Assembly: GCF_022829545.1 (NCBI RefSeq)
Contig: NZ_JAKSYM010000084.1
Coordinates: forward strand, 1-64,000
Direction: 5' to 3'
Length of the DNA stretch: 64,000 nt
Source of the DNA: Methylobacterium sp. J-030
Lineage (GTDB): Bacteria > Pseudomonadota > Alphaproteobacteria > Rhizobiales > Beijerinckiaceae
Below are positions 1 through 8,138 of this stretch, piece after piece. How positions within the stretch are numbered: the first letter of the stretch is position 1; every line of letters starts with the position of its first letter. Position numbers and translations under genes: made by a program. The notes below the pieces were generated by a model, which was not told the DNA's origin, made no database searches, and was given only the letters and a program-made list of their open reading frames with translations.

Positions 1-92
1 GCCGAAGCCATGATCGGGCAGGATATGGATGCTGCGCAAAATCGCGCGGTCGCTTGAGCTGCATACACCGCGGCTCAAAGTGTTCTGTTCGA

Positions 93-520
93 TCAGGCAT
101 AGGGGCCGCCGAACAGGTCCCCGAGCGCCTTCCGCCGGAACAGCGTGCGCCACCGCCGCCGCTGATGCTCCGGCCGGTCGTGGATCATGTGACACCGCTG
201 ACAGAAGACCGCGAGGTTGGCGTCCGCGTTGTTTGAGGTGTCGTGGTCTCGATGAGCTGCGGCTAGGACCACCCGCGTCCGGCGCAACCTTCCGAGGATG
301 TCGGCTCCTACCGCTATCTGGATCCGGCGGCCCCAGCCATCGCGCCAGCGTCCGGCGTCGGTGTCCCACCAGCGCCCATCGCCCAGAGGTGGTAGACCAT
401 CCGCCCATGCGGCCGCCCGCAGCCCTCGCAGCAGCCTCTCGCCCGGCCGAACCGGATCACGGCCGAGAGCTGCACCCAGTCGATAGGGTAGAAGAAGCGG
501 TGCTCGGGCCGGATCGGCAT
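93..520 (-). pseudogene. HNH endonuclease, frameshifted
   Basis: The N-terminal part (MPIRPEHRFFYPIDW..., with the pair CEGCG) starts at ATG 518-520. It continues in another frame into a C-terminal part with the HNH-like core AHRDHDTSNNADANL followed by CQRCH and the ending DLFGG. Joining the two frames gives about 141 residues with two CxxC zinc-binding pairs around an HNH core, the usual layout of small phage HNH nucleases. The switch falls near 385-388, where the coding strand reads CTCT; removing one CT restores a continuous frame through MVYHLGDGRWW. The gene is therefore disrupted, unless the CT duplication is a sequencing error. HNH nucleases often sit near packaging genes in phages; this one lies far from the terminase. 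Confidence 0.75.
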
Positions 521-747
521 GGGGGCCTGACTGTGCCACCGGCCGTGAAGAAAGCGTAGCGGTGAGGCGTTGGCTTGTTCGTTGGCTTAGGTCTGACGCT
601 TCGCACCAGTGGCTGCAGGTAGCGAACTACCCTGAGCAAGGCGGTGGCTGCAGCTTGCTCCGCATCTGCTCTCCGGTCCGGGGTGAGGTTGATCAGGGGA
701 ACCAAGTCGGCGGCGGTCTGTGTTCCATAGATACTAGCGACGCGGAG

Positions 748-942
748 ATGATGCCGATGGCCAACCCTGGCATGCCCGATCCCGGCGGTCCCGATCTGCC
801 GGCACCCGACGAGTCGCCGCCGACCGAACCCGTACCTGGCCATCCGCCGATGCCGGCTCCCGCACCTGATCCAGTGCCCGGTGATCCGGTCGGACCAGAT
901 CTCGTGCCAGGGGACCCGATTGGTCCTGGAACGCTCATCTAA
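748..942 (+). CDS. Small proline-rich protein
   Basis: A 64-residue protein that is almost entirely Pro, Gly, Asp and small residues, with repeated PGDPxGPDL-type units near the end. The start chosen is the first of two adjacent ATG codons behind a GCGGAG sequence; the upstream part of the frame has a different, non-repetitive composition and is likely untranslated. No signal peptide, membrane segment or enzyme motif is visible. Short Pro-rich proteins of this kind are common in Methylobacterium genomes and have no known role. The neighbours are the HNH remnant and a small leftward gene, so it may be prophage cargo. It could also be a compositional artefact of GC-rich DNA. Confidence 0.5.
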   Translation: MMPMANPGMPDPGGPDLPAPDESPPTEPVPGHPPMPAPAPDPVPGDPVGPDLVPGDPIGPGTLI

Positions 943-1120
943 GGCTGGCCGGTTAAGCGACAGAAAGCGGGTAGGTAACGCCGTTCCCGATTATCAGCTG
1001 ACACGGGCACCTGAAGCCTTGGCGATCCAGCTCGCAACGATAGGGGCTTTTGCATCCCCCCGTGCGCTCAATTCTGCTCGTCAAACGCAGAAGGAGCCGC
1101 CCCTCCCCTCAATTGGAAAG

Positions 1121-1137
1121 AACGGCCTCCGTTTTTT
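1121..1137 (+). terminator. Weak Rho-independent terminator
   Basis: A 5-bp stem AACGG/CCGTT with a 3-base loop is followed by a run of T. It could end transcription of the proline-rich gene upstream. The stem is short, so support is modest. Confidence 0.3.
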
Positions 1138-1164
1138 ATGCCGTTTGAACAGGCGAAACTAGTT

Positions 1165-1359
1165 TCAGTGAACATCCTTGAGGCGCTGGATCGCAGCGTC
1201 GTGATACCAGCCGCTTCCACATTCAGTCGAAACGATCTGCTCCGGCTTGGGCTTTAAAGCCACAGCTTTGTTCTCGTGGCGAAGACCTCCAGCGATCGTC
1301 ATAATTTCCGCGAGGCGCTCAGCGACTGCGGGCAACCCATGAGAAGATTTCACAGTCAT
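1165..1359 (-). CDS. Small hypothetical protein
   Basis: A 64-residue, mildly basic protein without recognised domains. The ATG at 1357-1359 follows an AAAGAAAG stretch at suitable spacing, and the upstream 190 bp are AT-rich, as expected for a promoter region. The C-terminal half (GSGWYHDAAIQRLKD) looks like an ordinary globular sequence, not a frame shadow, and no other frame here is better. I do not recognise the family. It stands alone between a terminator-like hairpin and an AT-rich spacer. Confidence 0.45.
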   Translation of the reverse strand: MTVKSSHGLPAVAERLAEIMTIAGGLRHENKAVALKPKPEQIVSTECGSGWYHDAAIQRLKDVH

Positions 1360-1789
1360 TTCATATCTTTCTTTAGGATGCTCGATCTCATTAAAATTAG
1401 ACGACGCGAGCTTATAGTTTTAATATAGTCGCTTCCACAAATTGCCTAAGGAATATCCGCAAATTGATCAAAATATGTACATGCTGTATTTTGTGGCATG
1501 GGCTTGTATTTTGTAAGACCGCATTTCGCTAGGCCCTACAAATTGGCCGATTGGCGCTTTCAGTACGTGAACGAATTCGAACGATAGCCTCGACACCGAC
1601 CCCGCCGCTCGCCATCTCGAGTGTATGCCCGCGCAGCACGACCAAACCTACGAACTACAAAAATAGCCCCCGCACCTTAGGCTGCGCGGAGGCTCGTATC
1701 CTGGATATTCCTGCGCTGATGGCTATCCCACCCAAACGCTATCAAGCCGATCCGGCTTTCACTGTGACGGGCTTCGGTTGCAAACCCGT
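1360..1789. other. Intergenic region, AT-rich part with direct repeats
   Basis: No convincing gene. The first 190 bp are AT-rich compared with the surrounding DNA and probably hold the promoter of the small leftward gene at 1165-1359. Two direct repeats lie at 1485-1514. The open frames in the rest of the segment have the composition of frame shadows. Confidence 0.5.
1485..1514. promoter_or_regulatory. Direct repeat pair TGTATTTTGT, operator-like
   Basis: The 10-mer TGTATTTTGT occurs at 1485-1494 and again at 1505-1514, 20 bp from start to start, close to two helical turns. The motif is AT-rich in a GC-rich region and lies in the leader of the leftward small gene. A DNA-binding protein site is a reasonable inference; no partner is identified. 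Confidence 0.35.
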
Positions 1790-2083
1790 TCAGCCGCCGC
1801 CACCGTTCCCACCAGCGCCACCGCTACCCGTCGAACCGACACGCGAGGGCTGGTCTTCGTTGCCAGCCGCTGCCGAGTCCTCCGAGATGCCATCGGCTGC
1901 TCGGCCCGTCGGCGAGTAGGTGGTGGCACCCTCATCGCCGGTCGAACCGGACTGGCGCGTGACGACACCCGGGGCGCCTGGCGGCACGATCACGGTGGTG
2001 GTGGTCGGGGTCTCGAAGACCTGTGCAGACACAGGGGTCGCAAGCGCCACGGCAAACGCCGCGGCGAGGATGAGCTTGGTCAT
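1790..2083 (-). CDS. Small secreted Gly/Ser/Thr-rich protein
   Basis: A 97-residue protein starting with a clear signal peptide: MTKLILAAAFAVALATPVSAQ, with a predicted cut after VSA. The mature part has a Thr/Val stretch (TPTTTTVIVPPG) and a low-complexity Gly/Ser tail. The start at 2081-2083 follows GAAAGAA; upstream in-frame residues do not resemble coding sequence. It is probably exported to the periplasm or beyond. Similar short Thr/Pro/Gly secreted proteins are common in Methylobacterium; none has a known function. It stands alone. Confidence 0.6.
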   Translation of the reverse strand: MTKLILAAAFAVALATPVSAQVFETPTTTTVIVPPGAPGVVTRQSGSTGDEGATTYSPTGRAADGISEDSAAAGNEDQPSRVGSTGSGGAGGNGGGG

Positions 2084-2594
2084 AGGGTTCTTTCGGCTGT
2101 GGGCGTGGGGAACAGTCGATCGCGCGTGATGTGTCCCCACTGCAGTGTCACGGGGGCGGGCAATGAGAGCTTGATCAGCGCATACCTCTTTGAGGTCGAT
2201 CGCTCGCAGATTAGTCCGAGCCATGCGGTAGGCGCGGGCGGCAGACCGATATGTCGAACGCCTGCGCGAGGCGTCAGAACGGGAGGTCGGGGTCATCGTC
2301 GAGGGCGGAGGTAAAGCCGTTCTCGATCACCTGCTGATCTCTGCCCTGGGCACTCCTCCCGTTACTCGCTTTCAGCCGCTGATCTTTGGGGGCCGCGAGG
2401 TCGACCCATTTGCTCGGGTTTCCTGGTCCGCTCGCGCCCCCGGAGGTAGCGGGAGATGTGATCCGCAGTGTGCTCGCTCATACCTATGAACATGGCTGCG
2501 GACCCGCCTCGATTGAAGCCGGCATCGGCGAAGAGGGTGGTGATCCCACCGCGGTTGGCAGCGCGCAGCTCCGAATCGTCGCTGGTGCGGTATC
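2084..2594. other. Intergenic region with possible small remnants
   Basis: No gene can be supported. On the minus strand, a frame ending at 2274 closes with the residues LDDDPDLPF, which resembles the acidic tip of single-stranded DNA-binding proteins, but there is no OB-fold upstream. A 39-codon minus-strand ORF (2362-2481) is also open. Both may be decayed phage genes. Confidence 0.35.
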
Positions 2595-2851
2595 GTGCGC
2601 GCGGTCCTCAGCACCATCTCCGAAGCGCTGGCCCGCGGCCACTGGGTTGAGTTGCGCGATTTCGGCACGTTCTGCCAGCGCGACCGTAAGCCCGCGCCAG
2701 CCGGAACCCACGAACCGGCGATAGGGTAGCCATCCCGGCGAGAGCGCACATCCAGTTCAAGGCCGGCAAGGGGATGCAGGCCCGACTGAACCGGAAGCGG
2801 GTCGAGCCGGAGCCTGAGGCCGAGGTGCAACGCTTGTTGCGGGCGTCGTAG
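2595..2851 (+). pseudogene. IHF/HU-family DNA-binding protein, truncated and frameshifted
   Basis: One frame gives VRAVLSTISEALARGH, then VELRDFGTF, which is the helix and beta arm start of IHF/HU proteins. About 35 codons later the frame stops at 2727-2729. In the next frame the signature NPRTGDRVAIPARAHIQF and then KAGKGMQARLN continues to a stop at 2849-2851. A single missing base near 2703-2705 restores the family signature GRNPRTG. The first 25 or so residues normally present in IHF are also absent: no in-frame ATG exists and upstream codons contain stops. The product cannot fold as a complete IHF subunit. It probably once served the prophage as a DNA-bending protein. Confidence 0.8.
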
Positions 2852-2862
2852 GACAAGGCTCG

Positions 2863-3207
2863 ATGGATCTTCATCAAACCGCGGTCGACGCCATTCGCAC
2901 GTGGGCCGCTGGCAATGAGAACGTCGCCGAGGTCTGGCTGTTCGGGAGCCGAGCGAAGGGCACCGCGCGACCAGACAGCGACGTCGATCTTGCCTTGGTG
3001 CTGGTGCCTGGAGCCCCAGGCGACCCGGGGCACGACTGGCCGGAGGGCAACTATCAGGCGCTCGGTGACCGGTGGGAGGCTGACCTAACAGACGTGATCC
3101 AACACGATGTGCATCTCAAGCGGTTTGCTCGTCCTGGCGAAAAGGAGAGCGCGAACGCGGCGTCAGCCAAGGCAACCGCCGTCCTACTCTGGTCTCGTGG
3201 CGGCTAA
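2863..3207 (+). CDS. Minimal nucleotidyltransferase (MNT domain) protein
   Basis: A 114-residue protein with the nucleotidyltransferase signature GSRAKGTARPDSDVDLALV near residues 30-48: the GS motif plus the DxD metal pair. The pattern is that of small MNT proteins, which in other genomes act as AMP-transferring antitoxins paired with HEPN toxins or occur alone. No HEPN gene is next to it. The next gene (3204-4223) is convergent and overlaps by 4 bp, and its sequence does not show an obvious HEPN Rx4-6H motif. The ending LLWSR agrees with family members, so it appears full length. The substrate is unknown. It lies 11 bp after the IHF remnant. Confidence 0.75.
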   Translation: MDLHQTAVDAIRTWAAGNENVAEVWLFGSRAKGTARPDSDVDLALVLVPGAPGDPGHDWPEGNYQALGDRWEADLTDVIQHDVHLKRFARPGEKESANAASAKATAVLLWSRGG

Positions 3208-4223
3208 CGCGCCGTCAGACGCTCACGATAGCGCAGCAGGCGCTTGGGCGACCGAGCGCTGATGACCCTCGTCGTGTAGAGGTCGGCATCTCGCAGGCGG
3301 CAGTTCCCGATCCAGAGATTGTCGTTCTCGTTTAGCCATGCTCGCATGAGCTGCATGTAGCGACGAATAGCAGGACGCTTCGCCCCGGGCGGTGGGAGAA
3401 GCCTGTTGTCCTCGACGCGCCAACGCGACAACACCGCCGAAAGGAAATCGGGCACACGGATGAGATCATCGACGAGCGCCGCGAGGCTCGCATCTGCGTT
3501 GGCGTGGTGCTTCATACCGATAATTGGTATCGGCTGGCCGGGACGGTTGGTCTGCCAAAGCCAATTGAAATTCAACGTCGTACAGGCGTAGAAGGCCCCG
3601 TCGCAGTAATTGGTCATGTCGTCGTCGTCTGGAAACCACGAAAACAGCTGGGTCGGCGTGTTTGCGACGAGCTTCCAACTGACATATGCGTTGAAAAGGC
3701 TGAGAAGTAGGACGCGCTCCAGCAGGTAGATGCTAAAATTCTTTTTGCGTGCTTCGTTGTAGAGCTTGCGCACGTGGCGGACGAAGCGATCCGGCGTGCC
3801 AGCCCACTTTATGCTGGAGAGCGTCTTCTCGAATAAGTCCCACACCGCGATTAGGTCGGCCTGACGGTCGTCACTGCGCAGAAAGCGGGAGTCGCGTGAG
3901 ACCAGAAACACGAAGCAGAAGCATGTCCCGGTCTCGAAGAACCGCTTCTGCTCAGATGTTAAGCGTCCCGTCTGCTTGAAATCGCGCGGGAAGCATTGAC
4001 TCAGAACCGCCCGAACCGGGTCGAGCCCTTGTTGCGAAACCGGGTACAGCGCGAAGGAGTAGACATCGTGCCCGGTCCCCCGCGTGGCGGTATTGAAGTC
4101 GCTGGCGATGATCCACCTGTCCGCGGTCAGATGTCGGCCTATGAAGGCGCGCAGAGCGTGCGCCCCGCCCTGCTGGAAGCTGCTATCTAGGTTGAAGACG
4201 AAGCGCCCCAGATCAAAGGCCAT
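3204..4223 (-). CDS. Hypothetical protein, prophage cargo
   Basis: A 339-residue protein that I do not recognise. It has no signal peptide. Aromatic residues are frequent, there is a short Cys cluster (TGTCFCF, near residues 97-103), and a hydrophobic segment (YLLERVLLLSLFNAYVSW) near residues 165-182 may be a helix packed in the core or against a membrane. Codon use is less GC-rich than the tail genes, which suggests recent transfer. It stands between the tape measure gene and the MNT gene, a usual place for accessory 'moron' or defence genes. The frame is intact and starts with MAFDLGRF. No catalytic motif could be assigned. Confidence 0.6.
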   Translation of the reverse strand: MAFDLGRFVFNLDSSFQQGGAHALRAFIGRHLTADRWIIASDFNTATRGTGHDVYSFALYPVSQQGLDPVRAVLSQCFPRDFKQTGRLTSEQKRFFETGTCFCFVFLVSRDSRFLRSDDRQADLIAVWDLFEKTLSSIKWAGTPDRFVRHVRKLYNEARKKNFSIYLLERVLLLSLFNAYVSWKLVANTPTQLFSWFPDDDDMTNYCDGAFYACTTLNFNWLWQTNRPGQPIPIIGMKHHANADASLAALVDDLIRVPDFLSAVLSRWRVEDNRLLPPPGAKRPAIRRYMQLMRAWLNENDNLWIGNCRLRDADLYTTRVISARSPKRLLRYRERLTAR

Positions 4224-4286
4224 AGAAAGCCTCTAGGCGTCCGTGCGCCCCTCGACAACCTGAAGGGGCAATGCCACCTGTGCAGT

Positions 4287-4574
4287 ATGCGCTACGCCCT
4301 AGCCGCCGTAATCCTCGCGACCGCCACAGTGTCCGCAGCCTCCGCACCGCACGCGCCGACAGTCAAGCGATTGATCGCCGCGTACATGAAAGCCGATGAA
4401 GGCTGCCGGGGCGTGCCGGGTGATACCGGCACACCAGAATGCGAGCGGCGCACTCGCCTTAACTCGCGGCTCAATCAGATCGGATGGTGCCTCGGAAAAG
4501 AGGGCCAAGGGCGAGCTGAGTTCGACTGGCACCGTTGCACAGACGGATCGTATTTCACGACCGATCTTCAATAA
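4287..4574 (+). CDS. Small secreted Cys-containing protein
   Basis: A 95-residue protein with a signal peptide (MRYALAAVILATATVSAASA). The mature part has four Cys in the pattern GCRG...ECERR...GWCLGK...HRC, so two disulfide bonds are likely. The arrangement matches small periplasmic proteins found in many Rhizobiales and their prophages (GWC-GK and DWHRC elements). Function unknown. It runs toward the tape measure gene on the other strand, with only 2 bp between the two stop codons. Transcribed opposite to the tail genes, it is probably a prophage moron expressed on its own. Confidence 0.65.
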   Translation: MRYALAAVILATATVSAASAPHAPTVKRLIAAYMKADEGCRGVPGDTGTPECERRTRLNSRLNQIGWCLGKEGQGRAEFDWHRCTDGSYFTTDLQ

Positions 4575-4576
4575 AA

Positions 4577-7024
4577 CTACGCTTGCCCGGTGTTGGACAC
4601 CATTGCGCCGGCACGACCGCGCAAACTCCGCTTCAGATCGGACATCAGCCCCGGCCCGTCCGTGGCGGCGGTCTGAATGTTGAAGTCGCCGTGGAAGTGG
4701 GTCTCAGCGCTCGACGTCCTGGAGCTGCGGTTGTCGTTGGTGGTGTTGGCCACCATTGCCGACTGCGCGGCCTGGGCTTGGGCTACGGCCGCCATAGCCC
4801 CAGCCTGTCGGGCTTGCAGGGCCGATGTCTTGGCGGGATCGGCCCCATAGGCGCCTGCGTTGCTCTTGTAGCCATCGGGCAACTGGAAATGCGGCACGTC
4901 TTTGAACTTGCCAAAGCTGTCGCCACCCCATTGTACCGGCACACCAAGTTCACTTGCAGCCTTTTTCATGGCGTCGTTGATCTTGGCATATTTCGCAGAG
5001 TCGAGATCCCCGACTGCGGGATCTCCGTCTGCACGAAGGTCAACGGCTCGACCAGTTAGGTGTTTACTACTGAACGTCTTGGACCAGCCGCGGGCGACCA
5101 TCTCTTTTTGACGCTCAAGGGTGCGGAGCCCCTCGTGAATGTGGAAGCGAACCGCGCTGATCTCCTGCGCCCGCTTCACCACCCGCATCAGGTCGTTGTT
5201 CACCCCCGTGCCATCGGTCGGCAACGGCGAGCCGTCCGGGTTGCCTGTCGCAGAGGCCGCGGTCCTGGCCGAAGCACCACCACCCACCAGCTTATCCATC
5301 GCCGCCGCGGTACGGCCCGTGAAGTTGTCGGTACCAGCCGCCGCGTTCCAGCCCTCGGCACGCTCGTAGATCGAGGCGCCACGCGCCGCCTCCATCGGCG
5401 TCTTAGCCGCGTTCAATGCCGCCAGAGCGCGTCCCTCAGGACCGTGTAGTTCCTTCAGGGCATGCTGGAGCTGAGCATCAAAGTCTGGGTTGCCCTGGAT
5501 CGGCACGCGCCGGTCAGCCGTGAGCCATTGGCCGATACCGTAGGCTCCGCTCCTCGGGTTGACGGAGGTGGGGCCGCCGGGCGCCTCGACGGCCGACCAA
5601 CGCGCCACGAGCGCGCGTGCGCCGAGTTCGGAGACGCCGCCTTTCACCAGCGTGTCGATGGCGTGCTGCTGCCGCTCGGCCGTCCACCAGCCGCCGATAC
5701 CGACATTGCCCGGGAGCTTCGTCCCACCTCGGCCCCGCTGCAATCGGCTCACGACTGCATGACGTGCGCGGGCGAAGATGCCGCCGCGGGCGGGCCGGTT
5801 CTCGCTGCTGTTCACGCCCGGCAGTTCATCGCCAGGGTTCATGCTGCCGCCCGGCACGCCGCCCGAGACGATGTTCTTTGACGGGTCGGCCGATGCAAGA
5901 GCGCCGGCTACGGCACCGAGCCCCAGCAGTCCCCACCCGATCGGCCCCATACGCAGCAAGGTGAGCCTCACAAGGGCAAGCTGCGCGAACAGTGGCGTGA
6001 ACAGCGTGGCGATCTTGCTGGCGGCCCAGAGGCCAAAGAACGCCTCCGCGGCGATCTTCCAGCCGCCGATGCTTTTGGCTGCATCGTCTGCGCCACGGGC
6101 GAAGGCCAAGACGCCCTTGCCGATCCCTTCCCAGTCGATGGATCGGAGAGCTTGAGCAAACTCCTCGACCTTGGCCACGATCTCGGTTCGCAACCATTCC
6201 TTGTTCTGGTCCAGCCAATCGCCGAACCGGCGCATCAGGTCGGTCAGGACCGGCGTCAAAGCGGTGCTGATCTTCCGGGCGAAGTCGGTAATCCGGTCGG
6301 ATAGGTCCTCGTACTGCTCGCCGAGGTGCTGCGCGGCGTCGGCATCCGCCTTGGACACCAGCCCTTGCCGCTGCGAGCGCGTGAGAGCCTTCTCGACAGC
6401 CGCCCGGCCCTTGAGCAGCAGGTTGATGGTGGCCTCGCTGTAGCCGGCCTGCCGGAGCAAATAGCTGGCCTGCGAGGCGCCGACCTTCTCGGCGGTTCCT
6501 TTGGCGGCTTCCGCGAGGTCACCGAAGGATTCCTCCAGCGTGCCGTTCAACCGGATCTGCTGACGGGAGATGCCCTGCAGCTTGGCGAAGGCCGGCAACG
6601 CCGAGCTGTTGCCGCTCGTGCGCAGTTCGTTGATGGTGTCGGATAACCGCTGGAACGAGGCAGCGCCCTCGCCGGCCGATCCGCCGATCCGCTTCACCGC
6701 GTTGTCGAAGGCCGCGATCCGGCCGGGCGCCACGCCGAGACGATCCGCCATCCGTCCCATGGCCGCATCGGCGTGACCGATGTCGGTGACAAACTGACCG
6801 ATGGCCCTGCCGCCCGTGAAGATGGCGAGCAACTTGAGGGCGTTCCGGGCCAGCCGCTCGACGGCCTCGCCGGCACTATCCAGCGAACGCTCGATCTCCT
6901 TGCCTTCCTTGACCGCGCTCTCGCGGGTCTTGGCGAGGGACGCCATGGTCTGCTTCTGGCCCTTTATGAAGGCCGAAGGATCCAAGCCGAGACCCACATA
7001 AAGGGCGTCGATCATCGTCGCCAT
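4577..7024 (-). CDS. Phage tail tape measure protein with two peptidoglycan hydrolase domains
   Basis: An 815-residue protein. Residues 1-340 are helical and Ala-rich, as in tape measure proteins, with the start MIDALYVGLGLD and a helix-rich scaffold. A hydrophobic stretch lies at about 350-378. Residues 445-560 resemble phage tail lysozyme: a Glu at 480, SGAYGIGQW at 492-500 and FDAQLQHAL. Residues 610-715 resemble a metallopeptidase of the endolysin/D-Ala-D-Ala carboxypeptidase group, with candidate zinc ligands H655, D662 (SKHLTGRAVDL) and H712 (VPHFQL). Such domains help the tail cross the cell wall. The C-terminus is Ala/Gln-rich. It follows the 82-residue gene by 2 bp in the tail operon. 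Intact in sequence. Confidence 0.88.
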   Translation of the reverse strand: MATMIDALYVGLGLDPSAFIKGQKQTMASLAKTRESAVKEGKEIERSLDSAGEAVERLARNALKLLAIFTGGRAIGQFVTDIGHADAAMGRMADRLGVAPGRIAAFDNAVKRIGGSAGEGAASFQRLSDTINELRTSGNSSALPAFAKLQGISRQQIRLNGTLEESFGDLAEAAKGTAEKVGASQASYLLRQAGYSEATINLLLKGRAAVEKALTRSQRQGLVSKADADAAQHLGEQYEDLSDRITDFARKISTALTPVLTDLMRRFGDWLDQNKEWLRTEIVAKVEEFAQALRSIDWEGIGKGVLAFARGADDAAKSIGGWKIAAEAFFGLWAASKIATLFTPLFAQLALVRLTLLRMGPIGWGLLGLGAVAGALASADPSKNIVSGGVPGGSMNPGDELPGVNSSENRPARGGIFARARHAVVSRLQRGRGGTKLPGNVGIGGWWTAERQQHAIDTLVKGGVSELGARALVARWSAVEAPGGPTSVNPRSGAYGIGQWLTADRRVPIQGNPDFDAQLQHALKELHGPEGRALAALNAAKTPMEAARGASIYERAEGWNAAAGTDNFTGRTAAAMDKLVGGGASARTAASATGNPDGSPLPTDGTGVNNDLMRVVKRAQEISAVRFHIHEGLRTLERQKEMVARGWSKTFSSKHLTGRAVDLRADGDPAVGDLDSAKYAKINDAMKKAASELGVPVQWGGDSFGKFKDVPHFQLPDGYKSNAGAYGADPAKTSALQARQAGAMAAVAQAQAAQSAMVANTTNDNRSSRTSSAETHFHGDFNIQTAATDGPGLMSDLKRSLRGRAGAMVSNTGQA

Positions 7025-7026
7025 GG

Positions 7027-7275
7027 CTAGTCCTTCACGATGCGGAGGTGGATACGTTCCCGGCGCGCTTCGGCCAGGGCGGGCTCAGCCAAGTTCCGGA
7101 ACTTCTCGACGCTGCCGCCGGCCCTAGCGAATGCGGCGAGGGTGCACATGGCGAAGTACAATTCCGGATCCGGGTCCGGGTCGTCGGACTCCTTCCACCA
7201 GCGCTGTGCGGATCGTTGCGCCTCAATGGCGGCCTGCACAGCAGGATCGGCGAGCAGATGATCGATTTCGCCCAT
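7027..7275 (-). CDS. Small phage tail-region protein
   Basis: An 82-residue acidic protein (MGEIDHLLADPAVQAAIEAQ...). The start at 7273-7275 is preceded by GAGGAG at 6 bases, a sequence that overlaps the stop of the hub gene, so the two are translationally coupled. The frame extends further upstream, but that part overlaps the hub gene. It sits directly before the tape measure gene, a place where tail assembly chaperones are often found; there is no sequence motif that proves this role. No slippery sequence for programmed frameshifting was seen. Confidence 0.7.
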   Translation of the reverse strand: MGEIDHLLADPAVQAAIEAQRSAQRWWKESDDPDPDPELYFAMCTLAAFARAGGSVEKFRNLAEPALAEARRERIHLRIVKD

Positions 7276-7283
7276 GTCACTCC

Positions 7284-8138
7284 TCACGCCGCAACCCTGG
7301 ACGCGGAGATGGTCGTGAACCACTTCCCTGCCGGTGACTCGCACTCAAGTTCATGCGCGATATTGTAGATGATCCACTTGCCACACGCGGGCTTGAGTTC
7401 GCTTTCAATCTCGATAGTGCCACCGTATTGTAGCGAAGGATTGAAAAGAACCGTCACCTCAACGCCGCCGGAGTTGAACGCGGGATAGCCGCGCATGCCA
7501 GTCGCAGTTGAAATCTTGATGGCATCGTCCTGCCGGGCCTTACCCTTCGGCCAGATCGCAACGACATCTCTATCGATCACCCACTGAATGCCGGCTGCTT
7601 TGGCTAGCCTGTGCATCTGCTGCCGCGCCGAGCCCCACAGGTACGGGTTTTGCACCCGGCAATTAACGCCGCTGTTTTCGAACCTGAAGCCCGACTGCTT
7701 GACGATCTGTTCGAACGTCTGAGCCACGTCCGCCGAGCCTCGAACGCTCGTGGGCATCGCGGGTTTGACGGCCGCGAGCAAGCCCGCCAAAGCCTCGACG
7801 CGGAAGCCGACCTCTGGCTGCGCGCGGGCGTCCACATACGCGCTCATGATCGTGCCCTGAAAAACCAAGCTGGGCGCCAGACCCTCCTCATGGGCGAAGA
7901 CCGACACGTTGTTCTTGCCGACCGTCGTGAGGTCGCTCGGCAACGTTGTGAGTTGGTTCATCGTCGAGAGCGACAGCCCAAAGATGCCGATGCCCGCCCT
8001 GGCCATGTCGGGGCTGCCAGGCTGCTCGATCGCAACCGAGACGCGATGCCCTGTCAGGTACGCGGTGTTTCCACCGCCCTCAAACTCGCCGAGCGACAAG
8101 CTGAATTGCACGTCGATGTTCTTGCGCGCGAACGTCAT
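7284..8138 (-). CDS. Phage hub-like tail protein
   Basis: A 284-residue protein rich in beta-strand-type sequence, starting MTFARKNIDVQFSLSLGEFE. This beginning and the later segments (GTIMSAYVDARAQPEVGFRVEA, split here by family alignment, and VQNPYLWGSARQQMHRLAKAAG) are typical of hub-like proteins of siphophages and podophage-like prophages in Proteobacteria. It is expected to sit at the tail tip or baseplate centre and hold the cell-puncturing end. ATG overlaps the preceding remnant's TGA as ATGA. The last codons overlap the ribosome binding site of the next gene. Assigned by recollected family pattern, not by a visible catalytic motif. Confidence 0.65.
   Translation of the reverse strand: MTFARKNIDVQFSLSLGEFEGGGNTAYLTGHRVSVAIEQPGSPDMARAGIGIFGLSLSTMNQLTTLPSDLTTVGKNNVSVFAHEEGLAPSLVFQGTIMSAYVDARAQPEVGFRVEALAGLLAAVKPAMPTSVRGSADVAQTFEQIVKQSGFRFENSGVNCRVQNPYLWGSARQQMHRLAKAAGIQWVIDRDVVAIWPKGKARQDDAIKISTATGMRGYPAFNSGGVEVTVLFNPSLQYGGTIEIESELKPACGKWIIYNIAHELECESPAGKWFTTISASRVAA

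Noticed and set aside
1..64. Minus-strand ORF at the left edge (MQLKRPRDFAQHPY...)
   Set aside because: Only 21 codons are visible with a weak ribosome binding site; a real gene cannot be told from chance.
2274..2481. Minus-strand frame ending in LDDDPDLPF and a 39-codon ORF
   Set aside because: The ending resembles the SSB acidic tip, but no OB-fold precedes it and the frame has no start. The short ORF has no strong ribosome binding site. Kept only as a possible remnant.
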